Positions 45,401 through 57,545 are shown, numbered from the stretch's first letter. The stretch: DNA of 64,000 nt from Chromera velia (GCA_018398765.1 JAHBMJ010002162.1:39941-103940), one strand, 5' to 3'. Numbers and translations: made by a program. Notes: generated by a model not told the origin, from the letters alone.

Positions 45401-47811
45401 TGCTGCTGCAAGTGTTCAGCAGGACGAGATGGAAAGGGCTACTCTGGGGGGACAACAGGGGCGACGGGATGCAGCAACAAGTGACAGTGGGTGGGCCCTC
45501 CTTGACGAACTGACGGAAGGTCCGGACTCAGGGCCTCGTCAGAGAGGTGAGAGAAGGAGAAGGAGGCCAGGTTTGGATGGCAACACTCCAGGTTCAGTTG
45601 GTGTGTCTCGGGCCGAGGATGCAATTCGGGAGGGAGGCCATGAGGGGACGGGTGAGGGTGGAGAGTTCTCTCAGATTAGAGAAAGAGAGAGCCCAAGGGC
45701 CAGGGCAGGAAGTCTCTACTCCCACTGGAGAGACAGGGGGGACGAGGAGGATGACTCTGCTGAGTCTGATGCAGAGGGAGAAGAGGCAGCAGCGAAAGGG
45801 GGGGACGCAGGAAAGAGAACTGAGGAGAGATTGAAGTGCACGATCTGCCTGGAGAGAGTGCGAAAGCCGAAGACCGAGGCATCTCTCAGTCAGTCAATGA
45901 GTGAGAGAGAGTTGCTGTTTGAGTCAGGGATCTCTTTCGTTGGGTTGCTGGCTGTTTCGTGGTTTTGCTACGACATCGATGTTCCTTCTTCTAATGTAGC
46001 TAGATTCACATGATGCAGTCAGTCAAGTCATTTGACTGGTTCTCATAGATAGTCTGCTGATGCAAGAAGAAGGGGTCGTCGGGTGATTGTGTTTGTCTCC
46101 AGAAAACATGATGATGTCTCCACAAAGGATAGAGTACTTTGCAACCCATCCATGAATTGACACATCAATCTCCCAGTCCTCAAGTAATTCTTTCTTCTCC
46201 CACTTTTTCTTTCCTGTAAAAGACATGAGATGTAGATCCAAAAGAGAAGCTCTGCGAGCACATGAGCGCTTGGATCTCTCTGCTTTCCCAATGCCCATTG
46301 CGTACATGAGGGGTAGATGTATCAACGTGCACTTGGGGCATGAACATTCGAATAGTGTCCGCAGACTCGGTGGCCTCTCTGGAGTCCCTCACGCCTGCCC
46401 GGCTGCTGCGTCAACCCCAAGCTCTGTCCTGCGGTCATGTGTTTCATTCTGGATGCGTCCAGAGGTCTGTCTGTCAGCTCCCTCGTTTTTCTCTCCTGTC
46501 TTTTCCTCCTCTTCTTCGTCACAGGACGGTCCGACGGTCTCTCTCAGCTTCTTTTTTTTCGTCTCCCTCTTTTCTGTGGACCGTTGTGTGATCTGATCAG
46601 CCCTTTCTACGTGTGTACCTCAGGAAGGGCCCGCAAAGTGAGTGTCTGACTGAAACATTTGCTTCCTTCTTGCAGGTGGATCCGCACAAGTCCCTGCTGT
46701 CCGTTGTGCAAAACCAAAGTGTTTTCGCAGCAAAACGACTTTTCCGACACAGTTGGCAGCCCTTTTGTGGCTCTAGGCCTCGAGGAACCCTCAGGTGAAG
46801 ACGACCAAGATCCTCACGATCACGGCGCTTCCCTTTCCCCCTCACTTTCCTTCTTGGCTCCCGCCCAAACATCCGATTTTGAATCTGATGGGGGAGAGGA
46901 GACAGACCTCATAGCCGACCTCCACGGGTTCCCCCTCACTCTCAACGTCCCTGTCTCCTCCTTGAACCTTCCAGTCCAGCCCCAGACTCGAAACTCACCT
47001 TCTAGTTCCAGTTCCAGCAGACAACAGCACGGTACGGAGACGGGAAGCGGAAGCAGCAGCGTTGAACAATCCGATGCTATGGGAGAGCAGGGCTCTCAGA
47101 GGGAGAGGGAAAGAAGGAGAGGGAAGTCCACCCAGCGGCCCCCCTTGTCGAGACCACGAAGACCACTCGGCCCGCCCCCTGTACCCATTTCTGCCCACTT
47201 CCCGGTCACAACTGCGGTAGGAGTTCAACGAAGGGAGGGCGATCATGGTGAGGGCATGCCGGGGCCCTGTTCCCGAACTCCTGTGTCTCCTCTGGAAGGG
47301 AAAGAAGGGAGACAAGGGTTTGGGGAAGTGCCTACGGATCCTCATCGAGAGAGCGTGAGCAGGTCAGAAGCTAGGAGAGTCAAAGAGCAGCACCCAGTGA
47401 AGAGAAGAGACAGTGCATGCTTTCTTGATGTACTTGGTCGTACGCTCCGTACAGCAGAGTCTTACACACAGGTGAAAAGGATGTCTCAGAAGGATGCCAG
47501 TGGTGATGTTAGTTGCCTTTGCTCTTTTGTTGGTCCTCTCATCAGTTCCTCCTCCTCTTCAATCCCCTTTATCTGCCTCCGTTTTGTTCGAGCATGTGCA
47601 GAAGGACTGTAAATGTGTTTGTATGTGTTTTCTGACACCTCTGCAGAAGACTTCAAGAAGCTTTGACGCGAGAGCGGCAGAGTGGAGGGCCATTTCGAGG
47701 TGCGGTTTTCACAAACCAGGTCACAATCCCTGGTGCTGCTCCTTCAGCATCTCTCTCAACTTCGCAGGAACATCATGCGAAGGGAGAGGGACCTTCGGAA
47801 TCACGCGTTGA
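39474..47811 (+). CDS. Giant RING-H2 protein, about 2,400 residues, RING split across three exons
   Basis: Exons 39474-39947, 40236-45900, 46365-46464, 46676-47471 and probably 47647-47811 (TGA). Phases 0, 1, 2, 0 agree at each junction. The second exon alone has 1,888 codons of Ser/Pro/Glu/Thr/Arg-rich, almost certainly disordered sequence. The RING begins at its end (CTICLE near 45839), continues in exon 3 (LSCGHVFHSGCVQR) and finishes in exon 4 (CCPLC), giving C-x2-C...C-x-H-x2-H-x2-C...C-x2-C. The family role is E3 ubiquitin ligase. After the RING come more disordered sequence and Arg-rich blocks. The last exon is uncertain: another frame to TAG 47942 has the more similar composition but would need a different phase. 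Confidence 0.82.
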
Positions 47812-47949
47812 CTGGTCTGGGATTTCGGCTCTCCTGGGCACAGGGTGTCCGGTTGAGTCGGGGAGCAACAGAGGAGGGGGCCTTGTCGCGCCAAGGCGTA
47901 GGCCCTCTCCATCCGGCACGGAGCTGCCAGGTGCATACGAGTAGTTACC

Positions 47950-49157
47950 TTTTCTGAAGGGCCACCTCATATTAATTTTAATGCTACTGTCACGTACGTA
48001 AATTAAAAGTATCAGCCTAGGCATAAGCATGTACAGATGATGTAGTTCACCTAGTACTTTAATTGAGCTTTTAGCTTGAATTTTACATATTAATGACCGA
48101 TTAAGAGAATGATTGAACAACTATACATGAATCGTAAATTTAGTAGATTCTAGAGTAGATTTGGAACTATTTCATTAATCGAAGAACAACAGCCCCTAAC
48201 GCCCCCTCTTGATTATAAAGTATAGACCTCCAAGTGTTCTAAAAGAACTCGGATTTTACTTGAGATTACTGGTATTTAACATCTTTGTATCGTTTTGAAT
48301 TCACGAACAGGAGTGATATAGTAGTTAAAATTTAAAAGTCTGTTTTAGCTAGAGTATAATCTGAGTATTTTAGAGTCTGCTATATGATATTTATTCTTCA
48401 CATGCCCTCCATCATACTCCAGAAAGCATTGCAGGATTATTCTATATAGTTCTAAACAGAGTTTAACTAGATTGGAAGTTGATGTGGCTCAGTACGTAAT
48501 AGTCTATATATGTATATCTAAATAAGTACACATAAGTTCGTAACTAACCCGGCTAGCTGAATACCCTTTGGAGTCTGGACTGGCCAATACCGGCCATACT
48601 TGGATATATCGCTAGGACAGCAAGCGTTTTTCTGACTTGGGGGCTTTTTTTTTTTGGTAGTCAATTGTACCCAATTAGACTTGAAAGATGGTGGGCTCCT
48701 ATATATTGGCCGGGGGGGGGAAGGGGTATGTTAGGGGCGGGCCGGCCCGCCCGGCGGGGAGGCGGGGGCGCCCAGGGCTTTCGAGGCCCGCGCGGGGAGC
48801 TAGGTCCGCGCGCGGAGCAGCCGCGGGGCCTGAAAGAGGCCGGACCATGGCCGGCCCGGCCGGTCACCTTTAGTATATTAAATTATAATATGTGGATGTT
48901 TTGTGGCGTAGCTTAAAAGCTTGTGTGAGAGTCATTATGAACCGCTCGAGCTTCTCCAATCGGCACAAAGCATAGATATAGCTCTCTTCATTTCAGTTTT
49001 TTGAAAAGCGTTGAAGGATCGGCAGAAAGACACCGCCTTTTCCAGCGTGCAGATCCAGATTCTTCAATTTCTTCAGAGACTGACTTGAGAACACGAATTG
49101 AAGAGTCAAAGACGTTCCCGTCACCTCCTTTCCTTCCTGCCTTTTTTTTTTGCAGAG
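47950..49157. other. Intergenic region with GC-rich island
   Basis: AT-rich DNA with no exon, interrupted by one very GC-rich block at 48706-48868. The region runs up to the start of the lipase gene, whose ATG at 49158 follows a CAG, so a 5' untranslated exon may lie within it. Confidence 0.5.
48706..48868. other. GC-rich island
   Basis: About 160 bases of G/C-dominated sequence (GGCCGGGGGGGGAAGGGG, GGGGCGGGCCGGCCCGCCCG, GGCCGGCCCGGCCGG) with many short dyads, between AT-rich flanks. It is entered by CTATATATTGG and left by TAGTATATTAAATTATAATA. I recognise no rRNA, tRNA or gene in it. Confidence 0.6.
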
Positions 49158-51231
49158 ATGACTCGCTGCAAAGCATCACTTTTTTCATTTTTCGTTTTTC
49201 TGGGGAGTCTCTCCATTTCTTTGGGCGTCTGGTCAGGAGAGGAGACGGGAGAGATTGTCGATGATCTGTATGAACATGAGGGCTTGCTTGGCGGAGGGCT
49301 GAGCACCCTCTCCTCCGAGCCGCCCCTCTCCTTGCTCGGATCCCTGCCCGCCCCTCTGCCTTTCAACTGCACAACTGAGGAGATGGATTCCAGAGAAGGA
49401 GAAGCGAAGGACATTCATGACCTCCACCCGTCAGATATCAAAGTCAGTTAAAACAACGAGACGGAGACGGCCAAGCGCACTGGAAGGCATTCAAGACAGT
49501 CGACCGACCGAACGCTATTTCGCTGTGCTTCCACGTGTGGAAATTCGACGAGCTGCCTAGTGTAGCTGCCGATCAATGCTTTAGTGTTTGAGTAGACAAT
49601 ATCCTTTCTTCAGTGTCCACGACAGATGAGACAACTTATTCGACTGATGCATGAATCGGAATCATGTCTTGGTTCCTTAATTTTGCTTGGCTTCCTTTCC
49701 GCACTGCCCCCCCTCTCCACCTCTGCGTTTTTGAAAGACGCCTGTCGATATTGACAGGGCATTTTTCCGATGGAGTGGCTGTCGTGGAGGGACGGACGGG
49801 GCGCGAATGCGTGTTTCCGCCTTTCTGTCAGTGTCACAAACCCGTGCGTACATATACCTGTTAGGGGCATCTGTGTGCGTGCATGGGCATGTCTGTGCGA
49901 TTTTGTGTCTTTAGCTTCAGCATCCTCCCCGCCGATCCGAATACTCATCTTTTCCTCTGCCCGCCCGTCTGTCTGTCCACCTGAAAATCTTTCTGTTTTA
50001 CTCGTGTCTTCATAGATGGACATGGTGTCATGCATTCCTGCCCGACTGTAGGTTGTGATGGCCCTCGGAGACTCTGTCACGGCGGCGTTTGGCATGGCGG
50101 GGAAGTCCCTGAATCCGTTCTCTGAGTTTGGGGAGTACAGGGGCAGGAGCTGGTTCATTGTCAGTCGGCGTGACGTGTTCTCTTTTTTGGGGGGGGGGCT
50201 GGCCATCCGGCCGGCCTGCTTGCCTGCCTGCCGGTTTCTCGAAATCTCTGCCGTTCGCTTACCTTCGTCTGGCTGGTTGGCAGACTGTGTGTTCTCTGTC
50301 CGCCGTCTCGAAAGACAGACACGAAAGAGAGAGCGCTGGGGGAGACAGGGAGAGAGAATCATGTGTATCTCTCTTGTTCCCAAGAACGTTTTGGTGGAAC
50401 TGCTCGATGAATCAAACCACCCCAATGAATAGATGAATGACTTAATGGTTGAAGGATTGAATCACTGAATGTATGGATGGATGGATGAATGAATCAGGGG
50501 GGCGACTCCAAGGCCACCACGACGACCTCAATCCTGAGGCACTACAGCGTAGACGGATTGATGGGGTACTCAAAGGGACACCATCTGCCGGAAGTAAGTG
50601 CTTATACAGATGGATGGATACTTTCATGCATCAGGGGAGTGTACCTGTTTGTGGGTGCAAAGCAAAGGAGTGGGAGGGAATGTTCTGGCATGACCTCAGC
50701 TTTCTTCTGAGTGAATGAATGAAAAGCGCAGCTGGCCGATGAAGGCGTCCGCCTTTCCCTCTTGCTTGCTTGCTTGCTTGCTTGCTGCCTGTCTGCCTTT
50801 TTGTTTTGATGGATAAATAGATCGACGAATGGATTGATCCTTTCTTTGTATGTCTGCAGATTTGCTTCGGGCCCATCTGCCCCCCCCTTCAGAGAAGACA
50901 CGAGACGGACCAACTGAACGCGGCACAGTCGGGAGCCCTGGCCATGAACCTCTTCAATCAGTGGAAGTGGGTGGACATGTGTTGTTTTTTTTTTTTTTCT
51001 TTTTTCAAATAAGGCCATGAACCTCCTGAATGAGTGGAAGTGGGTGGGCAGCAGCAATCCAACTGAGCGGCTCACTGACCTGGTCGCAAAAAAGATTGAA
51101 AGAATGAATAAATCCATGAATGCAAGAGCAAATACAGAGCGAAGAAAAGAAAACAGGAGAGGAAGGAAGAAATGCTCCCGAGATGCCGCTCTCCAGCTCT
51201 CTCTCTCTCTTTCTCTCTCTCTCTTCCCATG

Positions 51232-51291
<60 letters not shown>

Positions 51292-53724
51292 CGTGCATGG
51301 GCCTGCATATCTGTGCATGTGTCCGTCCGTCTGTCAGACAAAGCTTGTATACTTGGCGATGGTGTACTATCATATTGCCATGTGCAAAAGTGATCGATGT
51401 CTGCTTAGTCCTGGTCTTTCAATCAGTATTCCTTTCTCTCTCTCTCGGTTGCAGCTACCTCCGTGACATGATGCTGGATGACAAGACGATCGACATTCGT
51501 GGGTCCTGGAAGCTAATGAACATTTTTATCGGCTCCAATGACATGTCAGTACGTAGCATTCTGATTTTTTTTGCCACTCTATCCGACAGAAGATCGATGT
51601 GATTGGGTGGGTAGGTGGATCCGTGTTTCGATGTGTCCCTCCCTCCCTGTCTCCCTGTTTTCATCGTTTTTCTGCCTCTCCTGTTCGCTTGCTGGAGGGA
51701 GAAGGTGGATGTGCATGTCGTTCGGTTGTGCCCACAAGGGTCGAAGGAACGTGACGGTGGCCATATGTCACCTTTGCGCATGCAGTAATTCAAGTTTCTA
51801 CTTTCTTTATGCAGACGTGAAAGAAAAGCAAAGTCCATGTCTTCGCCGAGTACCCAAGCAAGATCTAATGAAAAAAGTGAAAAAGGAAAGACAGGAAAAG
51901 AAAAGAGGGCAGCACAACCAAACGATGCATGCGTCAATGGAGGACTGCTTTGATTTCTTCGCCCTTCCGCCTCGCTTCACCGCTTTGTTTTTTCGATTTA
52001 TTCTGATGGCCTTCACAAACTTCTACTTTCTCGCCCCTCCCCTCCTCTCTACAGGTGTTTCAGCTGCACTGGGCTCTTCTACACCTCCCCGGAGGAATAC
52101 GAGAGGACCTTGAGGGCCGTGCTGGAGGACGTCAGACGAACAATGCCGAAAACGTTCGTGTCACTTGTGGAGGTCTTCAGAGTGTCCGCACTCCACAGAC
52201 TCGCAGAGGTTGGTTTCGTTGCTGCTTCAATCATTCGGTTCGGCAGGCGATCGTTCAGCGACGAGTGTCTCTGTCTCCTCTTTTCTTCGGTTGAAATGAC
52301 ATTGTGCTTTCCGCCGCTGCCTAAGAAGCTTGAGAAGAAAGAGAGAGAGAGATCTCGAGGTGTCCGGACCCTTCCCAGGCAGATCGATGCCCTTCTTCTC
52401 GTGTGCGTATCTGACGGCATCTAGAACGAAACAGAGGGACCCAGATGTCGTTCTGTACACACGAGACTGGAGGGAAGGTAGCGATACTCACGAAAAAGTG
52501 CCACCTGAAGTTGAGTTTGCTTGTGGCAGATCACAATCGAGGGCATGCGCTTCTTTTCTTCACTGGCCATGTACATGTGCGTGAAAAGCGCTCTTACAAA
52601 TCGTGACCGATTCACCGGGCGATGGTGAGGAAGAGAAAAATGGACATACATTGTGGGCATTGTTTCCAAATTTGCAAAACGAGAGAGCCTTTTTGTTTCT
52701 GTTTGTGCAGAGCATTCCTTCTTGTCGTGGCGTCCACCGGCTGCTTCCTGTCCAGTGCTCTTGCGGTTTCCTTCCCTCTGTGCTGGGGGGGGACAAACTG
52801 AGGAAAAAGATGGACCAGGTCGCAGACAAGTACAATGAGGCAATCACAAGAGTAGCAGCAGATTTTCAGGTACGTCGCTCTTTGATGCCCTCCCTCATCT
52901 CTGTAGGCCTACTCGCTTTCCCTCTCTCAGACCCGTTAATTCTCTTGCCCACTCTCCGCCTCCCTCCCTCTCTGGCCCCCGTCTTCCCCCCTCTTCCCAC
53001 TCCCTGCACTGTAAAACCAGCCTTTTCTTTTTCTCGACTGATTTGTCCTCGCTCGACTTTTTCTTCCCCCATTCTCTGCTGTCTCATTTCCTTCTGCAAC
53101 AGACATCCGTTTTCCTTCTGTTGAACAGACACGAGAAGGGGCGAGAGAGGGGGAAAGGGAGAGAGGAGGAAGGAAAAGACAGGAATCTGATCGATCTCGC
53201 GTATCTCTCAGATAAATGGCGGACAGGATGCATGGATCTCTTTTGGACGACAATTGCTTTCCCGTCCCCCCTTGACTTTTCTTCCCCTCCCTTCCCTTCG
53301 CTTTCCATCCCTTTCCCTTCCTTTTTCTCTCCTCTCCTCTGCATGCCATGCAGGCGCGGGGCGATCCTGACTTTGCTGTGGTCTCGATTCCCGCCTTCAG
53401 CCACGTGAAGGAGAAGGAACTGGAGGCTGATTTCCTCTCCACCACAGACTGCTTCCATCCCTCTGCAGAGTCAGTCAGTCAGCAGAGAAAGAGGGAATGT
53501 GAATGCGCACATCCCCGCAAGTTCTTGGCAACAGAAGGAGAACTTTTGTGAACCCCNCGCCCCCCCCCCCTCCCTTTCGATGGTTCCTTGTTCTCAAATG
53601 CACGAGATTTCTTTCCACTTTCTTTCTTGTTCTCTGCGTCAGCACTTCAGCTGCCCCGCGGGACCCCTCAAAACTGAATAGAACATCTGCTTGCAGTTCC
53701 CAGCAGATGCATTCCACCTAACGA

Positions 53725-53758
<34 letters not shown>

Positions 53759-53927
53759 TGCGTGCTGTTTGTTGTATGATTGCAGAGCCCACCAGGTGAT
53801 GGGAGCGCTTCTGTGGAACAATTTGATTTCACCACGGGAGAACAAAACGAGTGACATGCCTCCCCGGTCTGAGTGGGATCACTTGATCAAGTGCGCAAAC
53901 AAGGACACGAGACTTTATGTGGATTGA
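49158..53927 (+). CDS. Phospholipase B-like SGNH/GDSL lipase, secreted, 418 residues
   Basis: Nine exons in phase: 49158-49442, 50052-50159, 50498-50593, 50860-50966, 51455-51544, 52055-52208, 52711-52869, 53354-53469 and 53786-53927 (TGA). The N-terminus is a signal peptide (LFSFFVFLGSLSISLG). SGNH blocks appear in order: ALGDSVTAAFG (catalytic Ser, block I) and YRGRSWF-IGGD of the PLB type at the exon 2/3 junction; LNAAQSGA; GSNDM-CFSC (block III Asn) across exons 5/6; CSCGF; and TTDCFHPS (block V Asp and His) in exon 8. Length matches one PLB1 catalytic repeat. The enzyme family removes acyl chains from phospholipids. Signal peptide and possible N-glycosylation (NCT) suggest secretion or a luminal site. 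No C-terminal membrane anchor is seen. I give no symbol, since orthology to animal PLB1 is not shown. Confidence 0.93.
50940..51047 (+). repeat. Duplicated 3' end of lipase exon 4 with its donor
   Basis: The 35 bases at 50940-50974 (GCCATGAACCTC...GTGGGTGG), which include the exon 4 donor, recur at 51013-51047 with a few changes. A poly-T run lies between. The second copy has the same GTGGGTGG donor motif but no nearby acceptor pairing that would obviously use it. Confidence 0.8.
51196..51288. repeat. (TC)n(TG)n microsatellite in lipase intron 4
   Basis: CT-rich tracts pass into a GT run, within the intron 50967-51454. A shorter (TG)n tract lies in intron 8 at 53727-53757. Confidence 0.9.
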
Positions 53928-54179
53928 TTGAACAAGACAAGATAGGAAGCAGAGACGACTTACCCATTTCTTTTGCATTTCAAATTCTTCTACCTTTGTG
54001 CGTTTTTCCCTGTGGCTCTCTATCTGCGTACTAAAACTTTGCGCATGCATGTGCGTAAGTATCTTCCTGGGGTGGGGCTGCAGAACGATTCAAGAGGACA
54101 TGCAAAACGAATCATGGAAGACAACAACAGGGGGAGGGAGCACGATGAATGAATGACAGCTTCTGCAGAACGGGAGGGT

Positions 54180-54400
54180 GGATGGAGTTGATTGCATGGC
54201 GTCTTATCTGTCAGTCTATTTCTCTCTGTCTCTATTTCTGTTTCAATGATTTCTCTGTGTTTCTGGGTCCATGTGTTCGTCTTTCTCTTTCTTTCTCTGT
54301 TTGTCTCTTCGTCTGTCCGGAAATAAGGAAGGGAGGAAGAAAGAAAGAAAGAAAGAAAGAAACAAAGGAAGGAAGGAAGGAAGGAAGGAACAAACAAAGG
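54180..54400. repeat. Dispersed repeat related to the 36-kb tandem unit
   Basis: Shares the CTTATCTGTCAGTCTATTTC to AAATAAGGAAGGGAGGAAG segment, followed by (GAAA)n, with the units at 35832-36333. It lies downstream of the lipase gene. Confidence 0.75.
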
Positions 54401-54786
54401 AAAAAAGGCAGGAACAGGGAATGAAGAATGTGTTGGGGACGGGGGAGACTCCCCAGGCAGTCTGCTTCGCTTCCGTTCTTTTCGTTTTTTCCCGTCTAGC
54501 GTGAGCGAGTCAGGCAGGCTCTGGGGAATCGTAATACATCAAAGTGAGTGAGGGGCGACGTGCAGAAGGCAGCAGGAGAAAACGGGAGTGAGTAAGTGAG
54601 ATCGCAGGAAAGTCTTTCGAGAGAGACCTAGGGAAGAGCTAGGGAGCTTGGTGCAGAAGGAAGCGGGGGCACCCTGTGTGTTTCCAGGCTAACCGTCTTT
54701 GTTCTTCACTTCCTTCTCCTTGCGTCTCTCGCTCCCCTTCTCTCCTGGAGGCTGTTGCGGACCCTTGAAGAGCAGAAAAGAGAAAC

Positions 54787-54870
54787 ATGGGCTCCTCTGG
54801 GGATGGAAGTCTTTGTTTGAAAGAATCTCGAGAGCTGGGTGAGGAAGGGAAGGAGTCTGACGAAAACACA
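54787..54870 (+). other. Possible first exon of an unrecognised gene
   Basis: An ATG opens a 28-codon acidic, Gly/Ser-rich frame (MGSSGDGSLCLKE) followed by a GTGAGC donor. A candidate next exon begins after TTGCGCAG at 55215 in matching phase (EDAAEKERGKHGKWG). Beyond that I cannot follow a chain. Frames near 55390-55590 may include coding sequence, but no domain is recognisable. This is a weak call. Confidence 0.25.
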
Positions 54871-55599
54871 GGAGTGAGCCGTATGTTCTGTCTCCTCTGT
54901 ATGTGCGTCTACAATTTTCTGTGCTCTTTCTTTGTGCTTGTCTTTCTGTCAGTCTACCTATGTACACCATCTGTGTAGATGCCTATGTGTTTTCCTTCCA
55001 TTGCTTGTGTCTGATTGCATCTGTATGTGTGTTCTCATTTGTATAGCGTCTCTTTGGATGCATTCATATATCTTGCAAAAAAATCTGAAAATGAAAGAGA
55101 GAGGCATCAGTCTATTTTCTGTCTTTTTATTTAATCTAAAGGCTCTTTGATTGCATGGGCAACAGTTCACCAAGTGAGAGAGGGCGAACAAGAGAGCGTG
55201 TCTCCTGTGTTTGCTTGCGCAGGAAGACGCGGCAGAAAAAGAAAGGGGAAAACATGGCAAGTGGGGAACAGGGAAAAGATTCATGTATGGGGTCCGGGGG
55301 ATGCATGCTTGTTCATCTACCCCATATTTATCCGTCTGTCTTTCTGCCTCTTCTTCTGCATGTCTTTGCCCCTCGTTCATTGCTTTGTTCTCAAGACCAG
55401 ACCCTCTTCGCCACATTCGAATTGATCTGAAGAGTGGCATCTTCACGAACAGACAACTTTGCTTGCCAGTGAGAGAGGGCCGGCTGCTTAATTTGCGTCT
55501 CTCCATTTTCAAGGCCGGCGAGACGTGTTGTTCCTTTCGGTGCAGATCGAGAAGAAGTGTGAGGGTCCTTCTCGTTTGTCTTTGATTCATCGACTGTAA

Positions 55600-57545
55600 T
55601 GCTGCCTGTGCCTTGTTGTGGGCAGGGGCGTGTGTGTGTACAGAGCGTGAAAGAGGGGGATAGACAAGAGTCGTCTTTTCCCGCCACAGTTCAGTCCGTC
55701 GTCATTTTGACAGGAATGCCACAGCACAACACTAGCTTTTTTCTTCGTTCGTTTGTTCCGTGTGAGTCCAACAAAATTCCTTTTGTCAAAAAGAAGAGGA
55801 GAGGCGCGATGGCGGGAGAGGGAGACGCAAAGTGTTTTCTTTCAGCAACCGTGTAGGGTGAAGTCTGGCTCTGTCATCGGGGACGGGAAAAAGAAAATGT
55901 GGTCGCTTAGAGATTTCTCCGTGCTGTGTCGCTGTAAAGGCGGGAGCGCTGGCAGGCCCATTTCGCCTTCAGCTGATTTGTCTTTTGCATGCACGGAGAG
56001 AGAGGGTTACAGAGGAGGAAAAGTGAGCCGAGAGGCGGAAGGATGACGGGCAAGTAGCAGATTGTAGAGCTCCAGAAACATCACTTAAACGACAGGGAAA
56101 CATTCAGTGAGTCCAGAAGGAAGGAAAAAAGAAAGCAATGAAGATGATGCCAAAGACGCACATTAACTGTTAATTTGTTTTACAGACCAGCCGAGCAGAA
56201 AGGCACCAAATTGATACCAATGCCGTCTCTTGTCTTGTTCTTTTTATGTGAAGTTCATTTGAGATGTCTACGGAATGTTGTGTTTCTGTATGGATACCAA
56301 GGGATCTAGCAAGGGATACTCTAACTTTGTGCAACCGGTCATCTGATAAAATGATTAAGACTTTGCCAATAAAACATCATATGAACTTGAATAAGAATTA
56401 ACATATTAAAAATTAGAACTGTACGTTCAATAAAAATTCGTATAATCAAAAAACCTAGGAAAAAACAATAGTCTGGTCTAGACTCTGATTTTGTTATATA
56501 GAATGTAAAAAACAGTAACTTTAATAATTAATAAAAAATGTTGACAATTAATTTGTTGATCCATAACAATCTGTTAACCTGGCAGCGGCGGTCTAACGCT
56601 ACAACTCTGAGTCTTTCATCATCATTGTTGTATGCCGCCCTAGTGCGCCCCACACAGATACCGCAGCCAATATGGCATGTCCCAACCCGGCAGTGCAGGG
56701 GCCGCCACGGCAACTATTCCATCCATAACATCCCAGTGGATATTTATGGATATTTCTGGCTCAGCAGTGCGTTCTTGAACACTGTTTTGTCTAGTAGATC
56801 GATGGAATCAGACCTAGCCTCCTGACTGACAGTCTCACGTGACCGCGATCCATACATTTGTTGTACTATGCCTAGACTGCCTGTATTAAGAGTCTAGCTG
56901 ATACACAATATGGTAGCAGAGCATCATCATTATTATTGTTATTGATCATCATCATCATCATTATCATTATTAGTCGGTCTATAGGCCATCATATGTCAGC
57001 AACCATCGCCATCGGCCTATGAATAGGCGTCTAGCGTTTGACGCTAGGTTTGGCGGCAACGTACGAAGCAATTCGGTTATTTGATTTATAGTTTTATATT
57101 TTATTCAACCAGGTTGTTTGTTTTCAAACTCCTAGTCCAACTCTTCTATTTCCGGAGTAGCCTACTTGCGCATGAATAAATCAGAATGATACTGATTTAT
57201 TTATAAATTAAATGATCATTTAATGATCAGAAAAATAATTTTAAACTTTATTGTTGGAGGCATTATATACTCACAGTTTTAGTTATATTTTTGGTCCAAT
57301 TTTTTTAAACATCTTTTCTTGTTATTTTTTGTCTAATTATTTATGTTTTGTCTCTGGTTTGGATCGGTCAATGGATCGATCGAGTGTTCCAGGATCTCGC
57401 GCAGCATGTCCGTGAGAGCCTTCCACTGCTGAGCGGATGTCTTGGGCTCCTGGTAGCTCCTGGAGAAGCCATAAGAGGAGCTCTATGGCTGTCTGGTTTT
57501 CCTACGAATTGATTAAAATGGATTAGAAAAGGCGATTGAATTCAA
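55600..57545. other. Mostly intergenic region
   Basis: Moderate-GC sequence to about 56050 without a convincing exon, then AT-rich DNA. It contains the inverted relative of the 2.4-kb repeat (about 56935-57000: (ATC)n then GTCGGTCTATAGGCC). Confidence 0.5.
56935..57000 (-). repeat. Dispersed repeat end, second copy
   Basis: On the minus strand it reads GATGGCCTATAGACCGACT followed by AATAATGATAATGATGATG. It matches 2419-2460 (GATGGTCTATAGACCGATC and a similar tail). Only the end is conserved. Confidence 0.5.
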
